DNA of 64,000 nt from assembly GCF_900069005.2 (NCBI RefSeq), contig NZ_LN831279.1, forward strand, positions 1,723,747 to 1,787,746. Reading direction: 5' to 3'. This DNA comes from Paenibacillus sp. GM2. GTDB lineage: Bacteria > Bacillota > Bacilli > Paenibacillales > Paenibacillaceae. Under the pieces are notes generated by a model. That model was given only the letters and a program-made list of their open reading frames with translations. It ran no database searches and was not told the origin of the DNA. Below, piece by piece: positions 34,091 through 43,244 of the stretch. Numbering within the stretch: position 1 is the stretch's first letter; every line of letters starts with the position of its first letter. Both the position numbers and the translations under genes were made by a program.

Positions 34091-34744
34091 ATGGATATCA
34101 AAGTGTTAATTGTCGACGATCACGCGGTTGTTCGCAGTGGACTTCGTGCTGTTCTGGATACGAAACCGGGGATTCAGGTCGTGGGAGAAGCAGCGGATGG
34201 CATATCTTGCATGAAGGCAGCCTTTGAACTGCATCCTGATCTTGTACTTATGGATTTAAGCATGCCCAATGGTCGCGATGGACTATATACGACAAGCGAA
34301 CTGCTGCAATCGATGCCGGAGGTCAAGGTCATCATTCTTACGATGCACGATGATGAGCAGTACTTATTTCGCGCGCTGAGAGCAGGCGCTTCCGGTTATA
34401 TTCTCAAATCGGCCCCAATCTCGGAACTTGTGACGGCCATTACGCAGGTTCATCAAGGACTGGTTTATTTGCATCCGACAGCAACGAAAAAAGTCATCGA
34501 AGGTTACTTGCAAGCCCAGACAAGGGAAACAAAGGACGCGTTCGAGACATTAACCGAACGGGAAAAAGAAATTTTGACTCTTGTTGCGAAAGGCTACACC
34601 AATAAAGAGGCTGCTGACCTGCTAACGATCAGCGTGAAGACGATTGAGAACCATAAGGCCAATATTATGGAAAAGCTCCAATTAAATAATCGACGGGAAC
34701 TGATGAAATTCGCATATAGAAGGGGGTTGCTCGATTTTGATTAA
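34091..34744 (+). CDS. nreC: NreC-like response regulator (NarL/LuxR type)
   Basis: 217-residue regulator: receiver domain 1-120 with VLIVDDH, phospho-acceptor Asp55 in LVLMDLSMPN, Thr in ILTMHDD and Lys in YILKSAP; LuxR-type HTH at about 150-210 (LTEREKEILTLVAKGYTNKE, SVKTIENHKANIMEKL). ATG at 34091 (AGAGGATG upstream) is preferred over GTG at 34082. It is expected to receive phosphate from the upstream kinase under anoxia and to bind GGG-N4-CCC palindromes, which are present in pairs before narK and narG. Confidence 0.88.
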   Translation: MDIKVLIVDDHAVVRSGLRAVLDTKPGIQVVGEAADGISCMKAAFELHPDLVLMDLSMPNGRDGLYTTSELLQSMPEVKVIILTMHDDEQYLFRALRAGASGYILKSAPISELVTAITQVHQGLVYLHPTATKKVIEGYLQAQTRETKDAFETLTEREKEILTLVAKGYTNKEAADLLTISVKTIENHKANIMEKLQLNNRRELMKFAYRRGLLDFD

Positions 34745-35630
34745 TGAAAGCGATCAACCGCTGACGATTCAGCAGCAAATTCAACTGGAATTGCAGCAGC
34801 TGAAGTCAGACATGGCGCTTGATTTTGTCGCCGTGGCACTGGCTGATGCCAATTACCGGGATATATACTGGAAAATTGCACTTGGCGCCAATTCAGAGCG
34901 TTACAAGAAAATCACGGTGCGAATGGGCAACGGAATGGCAGGGAAGGTATTGCAAGCCAGACGCCCTCATGTGGTGACCTCCTTTCCTGAAGAAGTGCAG
35001 GATGAGGTGTTGGAATATCCTATTTTCCTCGTGGAATCATTACGTTCTGGCGTAGGGGTCTCGGTAGACTCGGGACGGATCGAACAGAAGGAATCTTACG
35101 GCGTCCTGCTCGTAGGTCAGCGGGAGAAGAGGCTATTCAGCCGGCAGGAGATTGAGCGTGTGGAACAAGCAGCCTCCATACTGGCAGCATTATATGACAG
35201 CATCACGATCCAGCCTTTGTCAGAGGTTATGCACAGCAAGGTGGAGATGCTTCAATCAAGCCCGCTGCTTAAGCATTTACGGAATTTTCGTGCTCAAGGG
35301 GTCACCTGTGAACTGCTGGACCAGCGTATTACGCGATTGCCCGATGAGCGCCAAGAGCAGATCGCAACGATTCTCGAACTGCTCGTATGCCGCTGTATCC
35401 AATCCCATGCGGCAGCGAAGATTGTGCTGGGACAGGACGATAGGGGGCATACGTTGGTTGAATATGAATGCGAAGGAGTCTGCCATTTATCCCGGGAGTT
35501 GTTTAACCCCGTTCAGGAACAGCTCATCGCATTGAAATGCAACTTGGAAATTATGGTGGAAGAACGACAACAGTCCGTGCGCTTTACCATACCCACGCGA
35601 TTATTATTGGATGAATTGAATTGGAACTAA
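34737..35630 (+). CDS. GAF-domain protein (NreA-like) with degenerate kinase-like C-terminal domain
   Basis: 297 residues, TTG start with AAGGGGG upstream, overlapping nreC by 8 bp. Residues about 10-160 form a GAF domain related to NreA, the nitrate receptor that restrains NreB in staphylococci. NreA is about 150 residues; here a second region (about 200-295: LPDERQEQIATILELLVCRC, then strands up to VRFTIPTRLLLDE) follows the order of an HATPase_c domain but lacks its N, G1 and G2 boxes, so it is probably a non-catalytic remnant or decoy. A nitrate input into the NreB/NreC pair is the likely role; the family link of the C-terminal part is inference. Confidence 0.68.
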   Translation: MINESDQPLTIQQQIQLELQQLKSDMALDFVAVALADANYRDIYWKIALGANSERYKKITVRMGNGMAGKVLQARRPHVVTSFPEEVQDEVLEYPIFLVESLRSGVGVSVDSGRIEQKESYGVLLVGQREKRLFSRQEIERVEQAASILAALYDSITIQPLSEVMHSKVEMLQSSPLLKHLRNFRAQGVTCELLDQRITRLPDERQEQIATILELLVCRCIQSHAAAKIVLGQDDRGHTLVEYECEGVCHLSRELFNPVQEQLIALKCNLEIMVEERQQSVRFTIPTRLLLDELNWN

Positions 35631-35648
35631 ATAGCTTAAGTCCGAGAT

Positions 35649-35715
35649 GGGGAATTTCCTAGAAAGCAAATGAGGGAATTCCCCAATTTTTTTCGTGACA
35701 GTCTCCACGGATAAT
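35649..35715 (+). promoter_or_regulatory. narK promoter with two tandem NreC-type palindromes
   Basis: Boxes GGGG-AATT-TCCT (35649-35660) and AGGG-AATT-CCCC (35673-35684) are 24 bp apart. The -10 GATAAT is at 35710-35715, 26 bp after the second box, and no -35 element is seen, so box centres fall near -67 and -43. The outer arms also pair with each other before a T7 run, so the element may double as terminator of the nre operon. Confidence 0.72.
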
Positions 35716-35753
35716 GATCGATAGGTAGTCGATTTCACGAGGAGGAATAAGCA

Positions 35754-37286
35754 ATGAAACGATCCAAAGCGATATTACCCTTGCAAACGTTAAGTCTGAT
35801 TCTCGGATTTGCGGTATGGGGCATCTTGTCATCATTAATTGTATTTATTAAAGACGGTATTTCACTAACACCGGGACAGCTATCTTTAGTCACGGCGGTC
35901 CCGGTTGTCCTGGGTTCGATTCTGAGGATTCCGTTCGGCTATTGGACCAATAAATACGGGGCGCGCAACATGTTTATGATCAGCTTCATCTTGCTGCTCG
36001 CTCCTGTATTCTACATCAGTCAAGCCAAGAGCTTCCCGGATCTGATTATAGGCGGGTTGTTCTTAGGGATCTCCGGTGCAACATTCTCCGTAGGGGTAAC
36101 CTCTTTACCCAAATATTATCCCCAAGAAAGACATGGGTTCGTTAACGGGATTTACGGACTGGGGAACTTGGGCTCGGCGCTAAGCACATTTTTCGCCCCG
36201 GTCTTGGCGACACAGATCGGATGGCGTTCGACAGTTCAGGCCTATTTGATTCTGCTCGCGATCTTTGCCCTTGCCAACTTCTTCATAGGCGATCGGAAGG
36301 AAACGAAGCTCAATACCCGATTGATGGAGCAAATTAAAGGCATCTATAGAAATGAAAAACTGTGGCTGATTTGCTTCTTTTACTTCATTACGTTCGGGGC
36401 CTTCGTAGCGTTCACCGTCTTCTTGCCCAACCATCTGGTGAATACCTTCGGGATCAGTAAAGTCGATGCGGGTCTACGTACCGCCGGGTTCGTAACTCTC
36501 GCTACCTTTATGCGGCCGGTGGGAGGATGGCTTGGGGATAAGCTCAATCCATTTAAAATACTGCTGTTCGTATTCAGCGGACTTACGATCGGCGGCATTT
36601 TGCTCGCTTTCTCCCCGTCGATTCCGCTCTTCACTATGGGTTGTCTGTTAATCGGTTTATGCGCGGGATTGGGTAACGGTACGATCTTCAAATTGGTTCC
36701 GCTTTACTTCGCGAAGCAATCCGGGATTGCGAACGGGTTGATATCGGCGCTGGGCGGATTGGGCGGATTCTTCCCGCCGCTTATGTTATCCTTGCTATTT
36801 GCGATGACAGGTCACTATGCGATCGGATTCATGGCGTTGGCAATGGTCGCGCTGTGCAGCGTGCTTCTTGTTCTCTACATGTATTGGCAGGATCGCGTGA
36901 AATTAGCGGAACAAATTGTACGAGGTACATCGCAAGCCGTATTGGTTACTAATTCCAAAGGGCTGATTCTAACCGTCAATCCGGCGTTCACAGAAATTAC
37001 GGGCTACCCCAGTGAGGCTGCTATTGGCCAGAAGCCAGGCTTCTTGAAATCCGGAAAGCATGATAATACCTTCTATGAAGCTATGTGGAGGCAGCTTGGA
37101 ATAGAAAACGCATGGTCTGGCAACATCTGGAACAAAAAGCAAAATGGCGAATTGTATTTGCAGCATCTGACCATTAACGGGATCAAAAATGATGTTGGTG
37201 AGACAAATTATTATGTCGGCGTGTTCAGTGAAATCGACCCTGTGGATATTCAGAACCAATCCCGCAATCACGCAGTGAATCTATAG
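35754..37286 (+). CDS. narK: NarK-type nitrate/nitrite transporter fused to a C-terminal PAS domain
   Basis: 510 residues. Residues 1-385 form a 12-helix MFS transporter of the nitrate/nitrite porter family: substrate Arg positions in RIPFGYW and MRPVGGW, and the two Gly-rich signatures GIYGLGNLGSALS and SALGGLGGFFPP. Usual NarK length is about 390-430. Here a PAS domain follows (about 388-500: IVRGTSQAVLVTNSKGLIL, NPAFTEITGY, NIWNKKQNGELYLQHLTI). Coding is continuous with no stop or frameshift at the junction. The PAS part is cytoplasmic and could sense redox state, ligand or membrane potential to gate or report transport. Good ribosome site (GAGGAGGAAT). Confidence 0.9.
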   Translation: MKRSKAILPLQTLSLILGFAVWGILSSLIVFIKDGISLTPGQLSLVTAVPVVLGSILRIPFGYWTNKYGARNMFMISFILLLAPVFYISQAKSFPDLIIGGLFLGISGATFSVGVTSLPKYYPQERHGFVNGIYGLGNLGSALSTFFAPVLATQIGWRSTVQAYLILLAIFALANFFIGDRKETKLNTRLMEQIKGIYRNEKLWLICFFYFITFGAFVAFTVFLPNHLVNTFGISKVDAGLRTAGFVTLATFMRPVGGWLGDKLNPFKILLFVFSGLTIGGILLAFSPSIPLFTMGCLLIGLCAGLGNGTIFKLVPLYFAKQSGIANGLISALGGLGGFFPPLMLSLLFAMTGHYAIGFMALAMVALCSVLLVLYMYWQDRVKLAEQIVRGTSQAVLVTNSKGLILTVNPAFTEITGYPSEAAIGQKPGFLKSGKHDNTFYEAMWRQLGIENAWSGNIWNKKQNGELYLQHLTINGIKNDVGETNYYVGVFSEIDPVDIQNQSRNHAVNL

Positions 37287-37313
37287 AGCGCAAGTCATTT
37301 CAATGATCGATAT

Positions 37314-37379
37314 CGGGAAATCCCTACTGTGAAATGAGGGAGTTCCCCCCTCTTATCGACCAGCCCCAGCCTCTACAAT
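37314..37379 (+). promoter_or_regulatory. narG promoter with two tandem NreC-type palindromes
   Basis: Boxes CGGG-AAAT-CCCT (37314-37325) and AGGG-AGTT-CCCC (37337-37348) are 23 bp apart. The -10 TACAAT lies at 37374-37379, again 26 bp after the second box and without a -35 element. First box with flanks is close to the staphylococcal NreC consensus as I recall it (TAGGG-N4-CCCTA). Confidence 0.75.
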
Positions 37380-37411
37380 AGAAATATCATAAGGCGCAAG
37401 GAGCTGGAAAG

Positions 37412-40400
37412 ATGAACAAGACCAATCCGCTAATCCAAAAGCTGAAATTTTTCCGTAAGCGCGAGACGAATGCGGAAGGGTGGAGCGAAGAATCCACAGC
37501 CGATCGTTCTTGGGAGAATATGTATCGGAACCGCTGGCAGCATGATAAGGTTGTTCGCTCAACCCATGGCGTGAACTGTACAGGTTCATGCAGTTGGAAA
37601 ATTTTCGTGAAAGACGGGATTGTGACGTGGGAGACACAGCAAACGGATTACCCGACGACAGGACCGGACATGCCGGAATTCGAGCCGCGCGGCTGTCCGC
37701 GTGGAGCCAGCTTTTCCTGGTACCTCTATAGTCCGCTGCGTGTGAAATATCCCTATATTCGTGGCAAGCTGCTGAATCTATGGCGTGAAGCGAAGAGCCG
37801 GCATCCCGATCCCGTTGCAGCGTGGAAATCTATCGTACAGGACGACAACAAAAAATTGACATATAAATCGGCTCGCGGGAAAGGCGGCATGGTTCGCGCG
37901 ACTTGGGACGAGGTATCCGAGATCATCTCCGCTTCCATGATCCACACGATCCGGCAATATGGTCCGGACCGCATCATCGGGTTCTCCCCGATCCCGGCTA
38001 TGTCGATGGTAAGCTATGCCGCGGGCTCACGGTTCTTATCCCTCATCGGTTCGCCGCTGCTCAGCTTTTACGACTGGTATGCCGATTTGCCGCCGGCCTC
38101 GCCGCAAATATGGGGAGACCAGACAGATGTTCCTGAGAGCAGCGACTGGTACAACTCGAGTTACTTGCTCGTATGGGGTTCAAATCTGCCGATGACAAGA
38201 ACTCCGGATGCACATTTCATGACGGAAGCTCGTTACCGCGGAACCAAAGTCGTATCGATCAGTCCGGACTATGCGGAATTCGTAAAGTTCGCCGATAAAT
38301 GGCTTGCAGCGAAGCAAGGAACGGATGGCGCACTCGCTATGGCGATGGGGCATGTCATCCTCAACGAGTTCTATGTGAAGCAAAGTACTTCGTATTTTGA
38401 AAATTATTCGAAGAAGTATACCGATTTTCCATTCCTCGTACTGCTCCAGGAGCAAGATGGCGTATTCACAGCCGATCGGTTCCTCACGGCAAACGATCTT
38501 GGAATCGATACAAATAACAAGGAATGGAAGACGGTTCTCATAGATGAGAAATCCGGTGAACTTCGCATTCCTAATGGTACGATCGGCTCCCGTTGGGGGG
38601 AAGAGGGCACATGGAATCTGGAAATGGTCGACACGTTCACAGCTGAAGAAATTGTACCCCAGCTCGGACTTAGGGATTCTGCTGAGGGCCGGCTTGAGAT
38701 CAAGCTTCCTTATTTCGCCGACGAAGGCAAATCCGCGATTTCCAGGCGCATCCCTTACCGTACCGTTACGGGGGTAGGGGGCGCGGAATACCGCGTCACA
38801 ACTGTGTTCGATCTTATGCTCGCCCAGTATGGCGTCGATCCGACCATTGGAAGCGACTACGATGACGCGAACATCGCATATACCCCCGCATGGCAGGAGC
38901 CAATTACGGGCGTTGACCGTGCATCCGTCATTCAGATTGCGAGAGAATTCGCGCAGAATGCAGTAGACAGCGAAGGACGATCGATGATCATCGTCGGGGC
39001 AGGCATTAACCACTGGTACAACTCGGATACGATTTATCGCAGCGTGCTGAACCTCGTCTTAATGACAGGCTGTCAAGGGGTCAATGGCGGCGGCTGGGCG
39101 CATTACGTCGGACAGGAGAAATTGCGTCCTGCAGAAGGCTGGGCGAATGTTGCCTTTGCAAGAGACTGGACCCTGCCGCCACGACAGCAAAATGGAACAT
39201 CCTTTTTCTATTTTGCAACGAATCAATGGAGATTCGAATCCAATCCGGTGGATGGACATACGTCAGCCCTGGTCGACAAAGCGCGTTATGCGCATTATGC
39301 AGATTACAATGTGATGGCCGCACGCTTGGGCTGGCTGCCGTCTTATCCGCAGTTCAATGCGAACTCCATTGAAGTGGCGAACAAAGCGGCCGCGCAGGGG
39401 GTTGATACCCCCGAGGCGATTGCGAGCTATGTTGCGGCTCAGCTCAAGAATCGGGAATTGCAGTTCGCGATCGAAGATCCCGATGCCGAGGTGAATCATC
39501 CGAAAGTGATGTTTGTCTGGCGCGCAAATTTGATCTCCAGCTCGGGGAAAGGGCATGAATATTTCTTAAAATACTTACTTGGTGCGCATAACGGCTTATT
39601 AAATGATGATGCGGATACGATCCGTCCCGAGGAGATAAAATGGCATGAACAGGCGGCAGAGGGCAAGCTTGATCTCATGGTGGATATCGATTTCCGCATG
39701 TCCGGAACCGCCGTGTATTCGGATATCGTCCTGCCAGCGGCTACCTGGTATGAGAAGAGCGATCTCTCGTCGACGGATATGCATCCGTTCATTCATCCAT
39801 TTAATCCGGCGGTGCCGCCATTATGGGAATCGAAGTCCGATTGGGAGACGTTCAAGACGATTGCCAGGACCTTCTCCGATATGGCAGCAACGCAATTTGA
39901 TGCGCCGCAGCGCGATATTGTCGCCGTACCTTTGCAGCATGATACGCCGGATGAGCTGGCGCAGCCTTTCGGTAAGATCCTCGACTGGAGCAAGGGAGAG
40001 ATCGAAGCGATCCCAGGCAAGACAATGCCGAAATTCGTAGTCGTTGAGCGGGATTATGCCGAGGTGTATAAGAAAATGACGGCGCTTGGGCCGAATATTA
40101 AAGATAAGCCTTACGGCATCAAAGGGATGAACTGGTCAGCGGCCGATGAATACGAGCTGATGAAAAAAGTGAACGGCGTTGTCGATGAGCCCGGGATCAG
40201 CGAGGGCTGTCCGAAGCTCTTCACGGATCGACACATGGCGGAAGCGATACTCACTCTGTCTTCGACGAGCAACGGAAAAATGGCCGTCAAAGCATGGCAG
40301 GCATTGGAGAAGAAAACCGCGCTTCAACTCAAGGATTTGGCAGAGGACCGCATCGAAGAACGCTTCACCTTCAATGAGATTACAACACAGCCGAAGACGG

Positions 40401-41092
40401 TCATTACTTCACCCGCCTTCAGTGGCTCCGAGCAGCACGGACGCCGGTATTCGCCATTTACGACCAATGTGGAACGTTTGATTCCATATCGAACGTTAAC
40501 CGGGCGTCAGCATTACTTCCTGGATCATGAGATGCTCACCGAATTTGGCGAGAATATGGCGGTCTACAAACCGACGATGAAGCATGCGCCATTCCATACG
40601 AACAAGAAGCGCCCGGCGGCGAAGGGGAAGGAGATCGTCCTGAACTTTATGACTCCGCATAGCAAATGGTCGATTCATAGTATGTATTTCGACTCCTTGC
40701 CGATGCTTACGCTGTTCCGCGGCGGCCCCACCGTCTGGATCAATAAGGACGATGCCGCCGCTGCGGAGGTCGAGGATAACGATTGGATCGAATGCTTTAA
40801 TCAAAATGGCGCTGTTGTTGCCCGTGCAGTGGTTACCCACCGGATGCCGCGCGGTATGGCTTATATGCACCATGCACAGGATCGGACGATTAACGTGCCT
40901 GCCACCGATGTGACAACAACGCGCGGTGGAACGCATAACAGCCCGACCCGGATTCATGTGAAGCCGACCCATATGATCGGCGGATATGCGCAGTTGAGCT
41001 ATGGATTCAACTACTATGGACCAACAGGGAATCAACGGGATCTATATGTCGTGATTCGCAAACTTGAGGAGGTGAATTGGCTTGAGGATTAA
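37412..41092 (+). CDS. narG: Respiratory nitrate reductase alpha subunit
   Basis: 1226-residue molybdopterin enzyme that reduces nitrate to nitrite at the inner face of the membrane using electrons from NarH. N-terminal FS0 cluster ligands: His52, Cys56 and Cys60 in HGVNCTGSCSW, with a fourth Cys in EPRGCPRGASF. The Mo-ligand region ESSDWYNSSYLLVWGSN is intact, as is the C-terminal cofactor-binding end (NSPTRIHVKPTHMIGGYAQL). No Tat signal, as expected for cytoplasm-facing NarG. ATG with AAGGAG upstream. First gene of narGHJI, overlapping narH by 11 bp. Confidence 0.97.
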   Translation: MNKTNPLIQKLKFFRKRETNAEGWSEESTADRSWENMYRNRWQHDKVVRSTHGVNCTGSCSWKIFVKDGIVTWETQQTDYPTTGPDMPEFEPRGCPRGASFSWYLYSPLRVKYPYIRGKLLNLWREAKSRHPDPVAAWKSIVQDDNKKLTYKSARGKGGMVRATWDEVSEIISASMIHTIRQYGPDRIIGFSPIPAMSMVSYAAGSRFLSLIGSPLLSFYDWYADLPPASPQIWGDQTDVPESSDWYNSSYLLVWGSNLPMTRTPDAHFMTEARYRGTKVVSISPDYAEFVKFADKWLAAKQGTDGALAMAMGHVILNEFYVKQSTSYFENYSKKYTDFPFLVLLQEQDGVFTADRFLTANDLGIDTNNKEWKTVLIDEKSGELRIPNGTIGSRWGEEGTWNLEMVDTFTAEEIVPQLGLRDSAEGRLEIKLPYFADEGKSAISRRIPYRTVTGVGGAEYRVTTVFDLMLAQYGVDPTIGSDYDDANIAYTPAWQEPITGVDRASVIQIAREFAQNAVDSEGRSMIIVGAGINHWYNSDTIYRSVLNLVLMTGCQGVNGGGWAHYVGQEKLRPAEGWANVAFARDWTLPPRQQNGTSFFYFATNQWRFESNPVDGHTSALVDKARYAHYADYNVMAARLGWLPSYPQFNANSIEVANKAAAQGVDTPEAIASYVAAQLKNRELQFAIEDPDAEVNHPKVMFVWRANLISSSGKGHEYFLKYLLGAHNGLLNDDADTIRPEEIKWHEQAAEGKLDLMVDIDFRMSGTAVYSDIVLPAATWYEKSDLSSTDMHPFIHPFNPAVPPLWESKSDWETFKTIARTFSDMAATQFDAPQRDIVAVPLQHDTPDELAQPFGKILDWSKGEIEAIPGKTMPKFVVVERDYAEVYKKMTALGPNIKDKPYGIKGMNWSAADEYELMKKVNGVVDEPGISEGCPKLFTDRHMAEAILTLSSTSNGKMAVKAWQALEKKTALQLKDLAEDRIEERFTFNEITTQPKTVITSPAFSGSEQHGRRYSPFTTNVERLIPYRTLTGRQHYFLDHEMLTEFGENMAVYKPTMKHAPFHTNKKRPAAKGKEIVLNFMTPHSKWSIHSMYFDSLPMLTLFRGGPTVWINKDDAAAAEVEDNDWIECFNQNGAVVARAVVTHRMPRGMAYMHHAQDRTINVPATDVTTTRGGTHNSPTRIHVKPTHMIGGYAQLSYGFNYYGPTGNQRDLYVVIRKLEEVNWLED

Positions 41093-42551
41093 AGCGCAAA
41101 TCGGGATGGTCATGAACTTGGATAAATGTATTGGATGCCACACCTGCTCGGTTACGTGCAAGAACACATGGACAAACCGTAAAGGCGCGGAATACATGTG
41201 GTTCAACAATGTTGAGACCAAGCCGGGCATCGGGTACCCCAAGCAATGGGAGGATCAAGCCAAGTATAAAGGCGGTTGGATGCTCAAGAACGGCAAGCTG
41301 GAGCTGCGCTCCGGCAGCCGCGCCAACCGATTGAAGAATATATTCCACAATCCGGATCAACCGACGATCGATGAATACTACGAACCGTGGGACTATGATT
41401 ACGAGAAGCTTCAGCAAAGTCCGGAACGCAAGCATCAGCCCGTAGCTCGTCCGAAATCCCAAATTACAGGCGAATATATGAATTTGGAATGGGGACCGAA
41501 CTGGGAAGATGACCTTGCGGGGGTTCATGAGTCAGGTTACCGCGATCCGAATATGGCGGGCATCGAAGAGGCGGTGCGAATGGAATTCGAGCAGGTGTTC
41601 ATGATGTATTTGCCACGAATTTGCGAGCATTGCATCAATCCCTCCTGTGTCTCGAGCTGCCCATCCGGTGCGATGTATAAGCGTGACGAGGACGGAATTG
41701 TGCTCGTCGATCAGAACGCCTGCCGGTCATGGCGGTTCTGCGTATCCAGCTGTCCGTACAAGAAAGTCTACTTCAACTGGCAGACGAATAAAGCCGAAAA
41801 ATGTACCTTGTGCTTCCCGCGAATTGAACAGGGATTGCCCACGATATGTTCCGAAACCTGCGTAGGGCGCATTCGTTACCTGGGCGTCATGTTCTACGAT
41901 GCAGATCGGGTGGAAGCAGCGGCTTCCGTGACTGATGAGCAGGAACTCTACGAGTCGCAGCTGGATATTTTCCTCGATCCGAAGGACCCTGAGGTAATTG
42001 CTGCCGCACGCGCAGCGAATATTCCCGAAGATTGGATTGAGCACGCGCAGCGTTCGCCAATCTATAAAATGGCGGTCGATTGGAAAATCGCGCTTCCGCT
42101 GCATCCGGAATACCGGACATTGCCGATGGTCTGGTATGTTCCGCCGCTTAGCCCGATCACGAACATGGTGGAAGGCAAAGGGGCGACAGCGACGCCGGAC
42201 GATATTTTCCCGGCGATTGATGATATGCGAATTCCCGTACAATACCTCGCAAACCTGCTCTCTGCGGGCGATACCGAAGTGATTACTCGCGTGTTGAAGA
42301 AGATGGCTGTCATGCGTTCCCATATGCGTTCGCTTAACCTGAACAAGTCGCCTGACCTTGTATTACTGGAGCAATTTGGGATGACCGCCAAAGACACAGA
42401 GGAAATGTACCGCCTCTTGGCCATTGCGAAGTACGAGGATCGCTTTGTCATACCGTCGGCGCATCGTGAGGAATTCGCGGATCTCTATTCCGAGCAAGGT
42501 GCTTGCGGATTTACGAATATGATGGGCGGCCCGGGGCCTTGCGGCGGTTAA
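41082..42551 (+). CDS. narH: Respiratory nitrate reductase beta subunit
   Basis: 489-residue electron-transfer subunit with four iron-sulfur clusters. Cys groups visible: CIGCHTCSVTC near residue 20, CEHCINPSCVSSC and CRSWRFCVSSC in the middle, and CTLCFPRIEQGLPTICSETC. In CRSWRFC a Trp replaces one Cys, the hallmark of the [3Fe-4S] cluster of NarH. TTG start inside the narG end with AGGAGGTGA upstream, indicating coupled translation with narG. Confidence 0.97.
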   Translation: MRIKAQIGMVMNLDKCIGCHTCSVTCKNTWTNRKGAEYMWFNNVETKPGIGYPKQWEDQAKYKGGWMLKNGKLELRSGSRANRLKNIFHNPDQPTIDEYYEPWDYDYEKLQQSPERKHQPVARPKSQITGEYMNLEWGPNWEDDLAGVHESGYRDPNMAGIEEAVRMEFEQVFMMYLPRICEHCINPSCVSSCPSGAMYKRDEDGIVLVDQNACRSWRFCVSSCPYKKVYFNWQTNKAEKCTLCFPRIEQGLPTICSETCVGRIRYLGVMFYDADRVEAAASVTDEQELYESQLDIFLDPKDPEVIAAARAANIPEDWIEHAQRSPIYKMAVDWKIALPLHPEYRTLPMVWYVPPLSPITNMVEGKGATATPDDIFPAIDDMRIPVQYLANLLSAGDTEVITRVLKKMAVMRSHMRSLNLNKSPDLVLLEQFGMTAKDTEEMYRLLAIAKYEDRFVIPSAHREEFADLYSEQGACGFTNMMGGPGPCGG

Positions 42552-42584
42552 CAGCCTGCTACTCATCAAAAAAGGAGGTTGGAT

Positions 42585-43244
42585 ATGAAGGAGTTTACGC
42601 GGCGTTCCAGTTGGATGCTATTCTCGCAGCTATTGCAGTATCCGGATGTTACATGGCAAGACACGGCGGATGAGATGTATGTGAATTGGTGCCATTTGAT
42701 CCAGGATGAGCAAGCGGAGTCGGCAAAGTCCCTGCAAGAGCTCGCGGGTCAGTGTCTTGTTGAATTCGCAGGAATGGATGCGGAGGCCATTACAGCGGCT
42801 TATGTGAAGACCTTTGATTTTAGCAAAAAGGCGAATTTGTATTTGACTTACGCACAGCTTGGGGATGATCGAGAACGCGGTCCGGCATTATTAAAGTTAA
42901 AGCAAGTGTACGAGGAAGAAGAGATCGTTCTCGACACGGATGAATTGCCGGATTATTTACCTCTGGTATTGGAATATGTGGCAATCGCAAACGAAGAGAG
43001 GGGCATGGGCCTCCTCGTTTCGTTCCGCAAAGCGTTAGTGAGTATCCGGGATGCGCTGCACCATGCAGGCAGTCCCTATCGACATGTACTTGATGCGATA
43101 TTGCTTACCCTGGATCAATCGGGCATAACAGAGGGGTCCTTTGATATGACGGCATTTGTTGGTTGCGGAAGTACGCCATCCTCACTTGGATGCGGACCGA
43201 TGTGGGCCGCTGCCGGGTACGGCAACGTAGGGGGGAATGCGTAA
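42585..43244 (+). CDS. narJ: Nitrate reductase molybdenum cofactor assembly chaperone
   Basis: 219-residue all-helical TorD-family chaperone that holds apo-NarGH during cofactor insertion. Features: FSQLLQYPDVTWQD, NLYLTYAQLGDDRERGPALL (family core) and LPDYLPLVLEYVAI. The C-terminal tail is Gly/Cys-rich and less conserved. ATG at 42585 follows AAAGGAGG by 6 bp; an in-frame TTG at 42579 overlaps that site. Its stop overlaps the narI start (TAATG). Confidence 0.95.
   Translation: MKEFTRRSSWMLFSQLLQYPDVTWQDTADEMYVNWCHLIQDEQAESAKSLQELAGQCLVEFAGMDAEAITAAYVKTFDFSKKANLYLTYAQLGDDRERGPALLKLKQVYEEEEIVLDTDELPDYLPLVLEYVAIANEERGMGLLVSFRKALVSIRDALHHAGSPYRHVLDAILLTLDQSGITEGSFDMTAFVGCGSTPSSLGCGPMWAAAGYGNVGGNA

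Noticed and set aside
35648..35693. Inverted repeat plus T7 after the GAF gene as a plain terminator
   Set aside because: The same tandem element, with identical distance to the -10, occurs before narG where no terminator is needed, so regulator binding is the better primary explanation; a terminator role may coexist.
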